21,498 nucleotides of DNA from Mnemiopsis leidyi (taxonomy: Eukaryota > Ctenophora > Tentaculata > Lobata > Bolinopsidae), in contig JH155305.1 of NCBI GenBank assembly GCA_000226015.1, positions 43,798 through 65,295 of the forward strand, read 5' to 3'. The notes under the pieces are model-generated. The model did not search any database. It was given only the letters and a program-made list of their open reading frames with translations, and was not told the DNA's origin. Below are positions 18,416-21,498 of the stretch, one piece after another (within the stretch, counting starts at the first letter, position 1; each line of letters opens with the position of its first letter). A program made the translations under genes and the position numbers.

Positions 18416-20206
18416 TGAACACTCCCCAAAAATACCCTTCTTTATTCATCATTTTTTACAGGACGTTTACTGTTGATTTGTGATCAGGGTTGGGTTGAAT
18501 TGTCACGAATTGACTTCAAAAAAATTTCTTCGAATTAATTGCTTCGATTCATTTAAATTAATCTTCTTTTTAAGAATTTTCTTAATCCCAAAAACAAAGC
18601 ACAGCATATATTGAGAAAAAACAAAGATCACGATGAACAAACCTGCTGTATAATAAGTCTTAAACGTGGCTCAGTTTACCTACAGGCCGAGTTTTGATAT
18701 TATTCGATTAAGGGATGTTTTCATAAACAAATAAGATCATTTAGTTGTAAGAGTGCGCAAACTCAAATTTCAGAATCCTAAATTTTTTAATGAAAATGAC
18801 GTTGTGACATTGGTTCGACATTAGTAGAAGTAATCAAATTTCGAAACTTTATCAGGACTAAGGTTAAACATATTAATTTTAATGAAAACGGCTACAATGA
18901 TTCGCCGTTGCTAAACTGCCATGCCATAAAATATAAAATTCGATTGATTAAAATCAAGAAAACGTAAAGAATGTTCATGGATGGGGAAACGGCAAAGAAA
19001 TCTGAATCAAAGTATTGTACCAAATGAAACGCTCCTGTTGTCGTGCCTATTTATAAACTTTTGAACATGCACTGTGTTCATGAGACGTGGTAACACTGAA
19101 TAGAAGTAGTTCATATAATTATGTCTATCACAAAAAGGAGCGCATTATAAAAGTCTAAACTGCACATAAAATTATGTAACGATTCATTTAAATTATCAAC
19201 ACACTGCAAAGAATTATTTGAGTTAGTATCGAGTGATTATTGTTTGCAGTGTGTCAGGGGTGGAGGAGCATGCAGTCAAAACTGGGGTGGGGGCCACTAT
19301 ATTCATCTGAAAATTTGCCCACCTCACTCGGATATCCTTAATTTACCCGAAAGTATGAAGGCATGAAGCTTATGCACATAAAGTGATGTTTTTCTCTTGA
19401 TGCTCCGCAGGCAAAATTTTTTGTGAAATTGTGGATTTGAAGTTGAGTTTGAACCATTTGCGGTAGTAGAGCTTGGTTGTCATGAAAGTTTTGATAGTAC
19501 CATCTTATCAGTGACACTGTGCTAGGTAGTAGGCATTACAAGTTTCAGCTTAAGTCGTACATATACAAAGAACTCGTAGCACTGCACTTACATCTATTAC
19601 AGTTTTCATTGAAAGATCTCGACCCTTGCTTCAAAATAAATTAGGTATCATTCTAGAATTGATCTGCAAAAGTGATAACACGACACCATTTTACACCAGT
19701 ACAATCAGTGCATTATATTAATATAGGGTGGCTATGGTTGTATGGAAGTTGCTTGCAAAAGGACTAGTTAAATAAGCCTGCTGCAGGAGTAAAATTTCAA
19801 AAAAAAGTACGATAAGTTTAATTTGACTCAATTAAGCTGAAAAAATAAAACACATTGTTTGCTCGACAGTTACAGTTTACACTACAATTATTATCAAATA
19901 AAAGCTTAACACGATTCACATATTCAAACGAAAGTAAGTCGGCGAAAGTACACCCCTGTCAGTACCAAAAATAATCAACTGTAAAGAAATTGAACCTCAA
20001 TTTTTAAATTAAAAGTAGATTATAAAAACCAGGTCGAAGCTTTGTTGACGATTGGTGAGAATGAACAAAATTTTTTAAGTTTTTTAAATGATAAATATCA
20101 ACATCATCCGCTGTCAGAATAGTTATTTTTAAAATTCAATGCACCACACTTTCTACCACAATGTTCTTTTGCTTTTCTGTATTCTTTCCCCTATTAACCG
20201 TTTAGC

Positions 20207-20212
20207 TTTATT
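20207..20212 (-). terminator. Possible polyadenylation signal of gene B
   Basis: AATAAA on the minus strand, about 320 bases after the gene B stop codon. Other closer variants may be used. Confidence 0.35.
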
Positions 20213-20223
20213 CCAGAGTTCAG

Positions 20224-20257
20224 GTTTGGACGTCGACTTACTCTCCATCATTTTCAG
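20224..20257 (-). pseudogene. Relic of a second-sushi last exon downstream of gene B
   Basis: The plus-strand segment beginning GTTTGGACGTCGAC and containing ACTCTCCATCA aligns with gene A exon 14 at about 13889-13921 (GTTGGAATGTTGAC ... ACTCTCCATCA ... CAG), with roughly three quarters of positions identical by eye. In the relic the codon for the conserved Trp (TGG) has become TAA and a length change disrupts the frame, so it cannot encode the sushi end. It lies where a CCP2 exon of the paralogue is expected. Confidence 0.45.
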
Positions 20258-20530
20258 CCTGCCTTTAAAGTTTAAATTCTTGCTGAAAATGTATTTATAC
20301 CTTACTCAGTTACTCAAATTTTGTTGAAAGCATATTATGCCTTAATAGTTCATAACGTCATACAATTTTTTGGTAAACTCATAAAAGCTAATAAAACACC
20401 ATAAACACAAATGCAGCACATAAGCAATTCGATAACTGAACGCTATATAGCTATATTCAACGCACGAAGGGCAATTAAGCTGATAAATAACCAGAAGAAC
20501 AGCGAAGGAGCAAAAGAACAAACCTTATAG

Positions 20531-21498
20531 TTATACACATGTAGGAAGTTCGCTCCACGTTCCGTCTGCTAGACAGTAGGTGACTGCGGGTCCTTCTCTC
20601 TTGAATCTACAAGAAGGAATCATTATTTAGGTGCCTTATTATTTTCAAATGTTTTGGCGTTATACTTATAGTGATTTATCAATGTTGAATGCTACGTTAA
20701 TTGCTTTATTGTTAATGCTAAATTTCGTATCTGTTGAAGCTCTGCCCGCCTGGCGACAATCATGGTTTTACTGAAAGCCAGTGAAGTCTCCCCTGCACCC
20801 CTTATGTTTTTACCAGTATGTTTACATCATTTTATTATATAAATTATGTGTCAACAAGAAATCCCAAGTAATTAAGTCACTGACCCGTTGACACATTCAA
20901 TTACAGCCTCAGTACCGATATCTATTTCCTTTGTAATCGTTCCGCTCACATCATACATGGTAAGGACTTCTGCGTTGTCAACTGCCGTTTGGGAAATCCT
21001 CGGGCAACTTTCTGAAAAAGAAAATAGTATAAGATATGCTATAGGTGTAAGGATCATATAATATAAAGAACAAAACCAACTTATATTTATATTGTAGAAA
21101 AATGTTGACAATTCATTATTCAAGCTTAAAGTTAAAATCGGTATCCATCTTTAAGTTGAACTTCCAATCACAGGTACTTTTAACTTTTCTAACATAATAC
21201 ATTTTAAATGATAACGTACCTGCCCTATATCGACTACAACTAAATAACGTACCTGCCCGATATCGACTACAAACAAATGACGTACCTGCCCGATATCGAC
21301 TACAAACAAATAACGTACCTGCCCGATATCGACTACAAACAAATAACGTACCTGCCCGATATCGACTACAAACAAATAACGTACCTGCCCTATATCGACT
21401 ACAAACAAATAGACGTACCTGGCCCATATCGACTACAAACAATAACGTACCTGCCCTATATCGACTTACAAACAATAACGTACCTGCCCGATATCGAC
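20531..21498 (-). CDS. 3' part of a tandem paralogue (gene B): end of lectin-like domain plus one sushi domain, truncated by the window
   Basis: Two sushi exons are clear: 21011-20885 (127 bases, the same length as gene A exon 11) and 20606-20531. They read ESCPRISQTAVDNAEVL ... AVIECVNG, then GFKREGPAVTYCLADGTW and SELPTCV followed by TAA at 20533-20531. All four sushi cysteines are present. The upstream exon ends in a copy of FVCSRYRAG within the 33-bp array; the last donor is GT at 21219-21218, and phase 1 joins correctly to give GAA (Glu). Relative to gene A, the second sushi domain and Lys-rich tail are missing, so the protein would end right after the first sushi Cys. The protease and most of the lectin exons, if present, lie beyond 21498. 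It could be a working shorter gene or a decaying duplicate. Confidence 0.68.
21216..21498 (-). repeat. 33-bp minisatellite spanning a lectin exon/intron junction (about 9 units, continues past window)
   Basis: Units begin (plus strand, GTACCTGCCC) at 21216, 21249, 21282, 21315, 21348, 21381, 21415, 21447 and 21480, giving spacings of 33 x5, 34, 32, 33. On the minus strand each unit reads TGTAGTCGATATCGGGCAG then GTACGT, i.e. the last coding bases of a lectin exon plus a splice donor. Translated, a unit is FVCSRYRAGTL (11 residues), and the array stays open in two frames. The homologous gene A site (YVCSRYRE, 15150-15124) has one copy. The unit at 21447 has an extra base that creates GTAAGT. 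Confidence 0.88.

Larger units (their letters stand above)
18308..20530. other. Intergenic region between gene A and gene B
   Basis: This 2.2-kb AT-rich stretch contains the gene A promoter at its left end and the gene B 3' flank at its right end. I found no intact exon, RNA gene or transposon ends. Open frames here are short and lack domain signals. One segment (20224-20257) resembles the last sushi exon and is listed separately. Confidence 0.5.

Noticed and set aside
19861-19900. String resembling the start of a second sushi exon on the minus strand
   Set aside because: Only about a dozen matching bases, followed at once by an in-frame stop and no further similarity.
21116-21475. Repeat protein made only of FVCSRYRAGTL units
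   Set aside because: The open frame reads through the splice donor of the last lectin exon into an intron; homology to gene A shows that the unit is an exon end plus donor. Intron retention is possible but unproven.
1-21498. Bacterial-type features (operons, ribosome binding sites, CRISPR arrays, integrated phage)
   Set aside because: The window is intron-rich animal sequence; the only regular repeat arrays are minisatellites without CRISPR-like spacers.

Overview
This is animal nuclear DNA: AT-rich, with about 50 short exons separated by introns of roughly 80-650 bases that nearly all obey GT-AG and keep phase from exon to exon. There are no bacterial operons, ribosome binding sites or CRISPR arrays. 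A TRPM2-type channel with a C-terminal NUDT9-like domain, a tRNA-derived SINE, secreted C-type lectin/sushi proteins and compact introns suggest a marine invertebrate. A tunicate is my best guess, but species identity is inference with low confidence.

Layout. Bases 1-638 hold no recognisable gene. Bases 639-13297 (+ strand) hold a complete 36-exon TRPM2-like cation channel gene of about 1.6 thousand residues: N-terminal TRPM homology region, six-helix channel, coiled coil and NUDT9-H domain. A polyadenylation signal follows at 13565. The Nudix box appears to be lost. Intron 34 carries a SINE with a tRNA-Gly-like head.

Bases 18307-13795 (- strand) hold a complete convergent gene of 14 exons encoding a 543-residue secreted protein with an unusual order: signal peptide, papain-family (C1) cysteine protease with an intact Gln-Cys-His-Asn set but no propeptide, C-type-lectin-like domain, two sushi (CCP) domains and a Lys-rich tail. 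One of its introns is GC-AG. I call it gene A below. It resembles a lectin-complement recognition unit and a protease joined in one chain, and it is the best candidate here for something undescribed.

Bases 18308-20530 are intergenic, with a decayed exon relic near 20224-20257. Bases 20531-21498 (- strand) hold the 3' end of a tandem paralogue (gene B): the end of a lectin domain, one sushi domain, then a stop. Its lectin-exon/intron junction has expanded into an array of about nine 33-bp units, each carrying the exon end plus a GT splice donor. The array runs off the window.

The channel gene and the protease-lectin genes share no evident pathway; they are simply tail-to-tail neighbours.
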